From Betaproteobacteria bacterium (GTDB taxonomy: Bacteria; Pseudomonadota; Gammaproteobacteria; Burkholderiales; Burkholderiaceae_C), in assembly GCA_016716535.1 (NCBI GenBank), contig JADJWD010000002.1:806001-870000 (forward strand): a stretch of 64,000 nt of DNA. The letters run 5' to 3'. The notes beneath the pieces are model-generated. The model was not told the origin of the DNA. It made no database searches and saw nothing but the letters and a program-made list of their open reading frames with translations. Positions 62,831 through 64,000 of this stretch are shown here, piece after piece. Both the position numbers and the translations under genes were made by a program. The stretch's first letter is position 1, and every line of letters starts with the position of its first letter.

Positions 62831-63934
62831 TCAGTGGGTGACGTGCCGCGCCACGGCGCGGCGCTCGATCTCGTCCCAGCGCCAGTCGATGCCGAGGCCG
62901 GGGGTCTGCGGCACGAGCGCGTGGCCGTCTTCGATGACGAGCCGGCTCGACGCCACCGCGTCGAGCTGCGGGATGTACTCGACCCAGCGGCCGGCCGGCG
63001 TGGCGCCGACGAGCGACACCTGCAACTCCATCAGGAAGTGCGGTGCCACCGCGAGATTGCACGCTTCGGCCATGTGCGCCACCTTCAGCCACGGCGTGAT
63101 GCCGCCGACGCGCGCGACATCGACCTGGATGATGCTGGCCGCGCCGGCGCGCATGTAGTCGGCGAACTGCCCCGGCGAATACAGGCTCTCGCCGACGGCA
63201 ATGGGCACCGCGCTCGCCGCGGCCAGCCGCACGTGGCCGGCCAGGTCGTCGGCGGGCAACGGCTCCTCGAACCACGCGATGCCGAGGTCGGCATAAGCCG
63301 GCGCGCGGCGCAGCGCTTCACTCAGCGTGAAGCACTGGTTGGCGTCGACCATGATCTCGAAGGCGTCGCCGACGGCGCGGCGCACGGCCGACAGCCGCGC
63401 GACGTCTTCGGCCAGGTGCGGCTTGCCGACCTTGATCTTCGCGCCCTTGAAGCCGGCCGCCTGCGCCGCGAGCGTCTCGCGCACCAGCGCCTCGGGCGAC
63501 AGGTGCAGCCAGCCGCCTTCGGTGGTGTAGACGGGGATGCGCGCCTGCGCGCCGCCGGCGGCCCGCCACAGCGGCAGGTTCGCGCTTCGGCAGCGCCGGT
63601 CCCACAGCGCCGTGTCGATGGCCGCCAGCGCGAGGCTCGTGATGGCGCCGACGCTCGTGGCGTGCGTCGCGAACAGCAGGTCGCGCCAGATCGCCTCGAT
63701 CTCGTCGGCCTCGCGGCCGATGAGCCGCGGCGCAAGGTGGTCCTTCAACAGCGCGAACACCGACGAGCCGCCGGTGCCGATCGTGTAGCTGTAGCCGCTG
63801 CCGCTGCTGCCGTCGTCGCAACCGAGGCGCACGATCGGCGTCTCCTGCGTGACGAAGCTCTGGATCGCGTCGCTGCGCGGCACCGGCGGCGGCAGGTCGA
63901 TCTGCAGCAGCTCGACGCGGGTGATCTTCGGCAT
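62831..63934 (-). CDS. Enolase-superfamily sugar-acid dehydratase (mandelate racemase subgroup)
   Basis: A 367-residue metal-dependent enzyme. It shows the catalytic Lys pair AKIKVGK (Lys166/Lys168), metal ligands Asp197 (VDANQ), Glu223 (WFEEPL) and Glu249 (GES), and a His299-bearing segment VAPHFLMELQ. These define the mandelate racemase group, which contains L-fuconate, rhamnonate, galactonate and similar dehydratases. It would make the 2-keto-3-deoxy acid that the next gene oxidises. It begins two bases after the TRAP permease stop. Confidence 0.9.
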   Translation of the reverse strand: MPKITRVELLQIDLPPPVPRSDAIQSFVTQETPIVRLGCDDGSSGSGYSYTIGTGGSSVFALLKDHLAPRLIGREADEIEAIWRDLLFATHATSVGAITSLALAAIDTALWDRRCRSANLPLWRAAGGAQARIPVYTTEGGWLHLSPEALVRETLAAQAAGFKGAKIKVGKPHLAEDVARLSAVRRAVGDAFEIMVDANQCFTLSEALRRAPAYADLGIAWFEEPLPADDLAGHVRLAAASAVPIAVGESLYSPGQFADYMRAGAASIIQVDVARVGGITPWLKVAHMAEACNLAVAPHFLMELQVSLVGATPAGRWVEYIPQLDAVASSRLVIEDGHALVPQTPGLGIDWRWDEIERRAVARHVTH

Positions 63935-63936
63935 GG

Positions 63937-64000
63937 CTACAACCCCGCCAGCCGCGGCAGGAAGAGCGCGATCGACGGCACGTAGGTCAGCACCACCAGC
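63937..64000 (-). CDS. TRAP transporter large permease subunit, C-terminal fragment
   Basis: Only the last 20 residues and the stop are inside the window (VLTYVPSIALFLPRLAGL). The sequence is the typical end of a DctM-type TRAP permease. It belongs upstream of the dehydratase operon and would import the sugar acid. Confidence 0.7.
   Translation of the reverse strand, partial: LVVLTYVPSIALFLPRLAGL

Overview
The window is very GC-rich, densely coding DNA from a betaproteobacterium of the order Burkholderiales, most like the Rubrivivax/Leptothrix/Ideonella group. This rests on the gene families, their order (cysS, DNA glycosylase, accA, tilS, lysC, tRNA-Ser) and the short dispersed repeats. It is inference from content, not a database match. 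I see no phage, insertion sequence or CRISPR array.

Layout. Positions 1-10.8 kb hold housekeeping genes: a cut exported protein, a TagH-like FHA protein, a TPR protein, cysS, an AlkA-like glycosylase, accA, tilS, lysC (with an apparent one-base frameshift), tRNA-Ser(GCT), and an L,D-transpeptidase with a YcbK-like peptidase. From 11.2 to 17.2 kb is a three-gene RND efflux operon. From 17.3 to 26 kb come fhs, a WYL regulator, a retropepsin-like protease, yajQ and murB (divergent, with a 33-base gap), and several small metabolic genes.

The centre (26-44 kb) is a formate/selenium island. A response regulator, sensor kinase and PepSY membrane protein read leftward. Reading rightward are a three-subunit membrane-bound formate dehydrogenase, then fdhE, selA, a TlpA-like thioredoxin, a transglutaminase-like protein, selB, the selenocysteine tRNA gene selC, an H-protein/lipoyl-carrier-like protein, a DsrE-family protein and a nitroreductase. 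The catalytic subunit carries an in-frame TGA at codon 196, followed by a SECIS hairpin whose bulged U (position 17) and loop GU (positions 23-24) sit where they do in E. coli fdhF. The island therefore makes a selenoprotein and most of the machinery needed to decode it; selD and fdhD are not in the window. The regulator is NtrC-like but lacks the GAFTGA loop.

From 44 to 50 kb are a ketopantoate-reductase-like gene, a DUF962 membrane protein, dcd, pcm, a DUF481 outer-membrane protein, a YpfJ-like metalloprotease and an M14-type deacylase. From 50.4 to 59.4 kb lies the most unusual block. A cyclase/AAA+ regulator runs tail-to-tail into an operon encoding a patatin-type lipase and a 1196-residue protein that fuses a DyP-type peroxidase to a cytochrome P450. 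By analogy with fungal peroxidase-P450 oxylipin synthases, this could be a bacterial fatty-acid oxygenation system; that is a hypothesis. The right end (59.6-64 kb) is a leftward sugar-acid catabolic operon (TRAP permease, enolase-superfamily dehydratase, SDR, FAH-family hydrolase, UxaA-family dehydratase).

Two genes, lysC and the formate dehydrogenase alpha subunit, each contain what looks like one extra C in a C run, so homopolymer sequencing error is likely.
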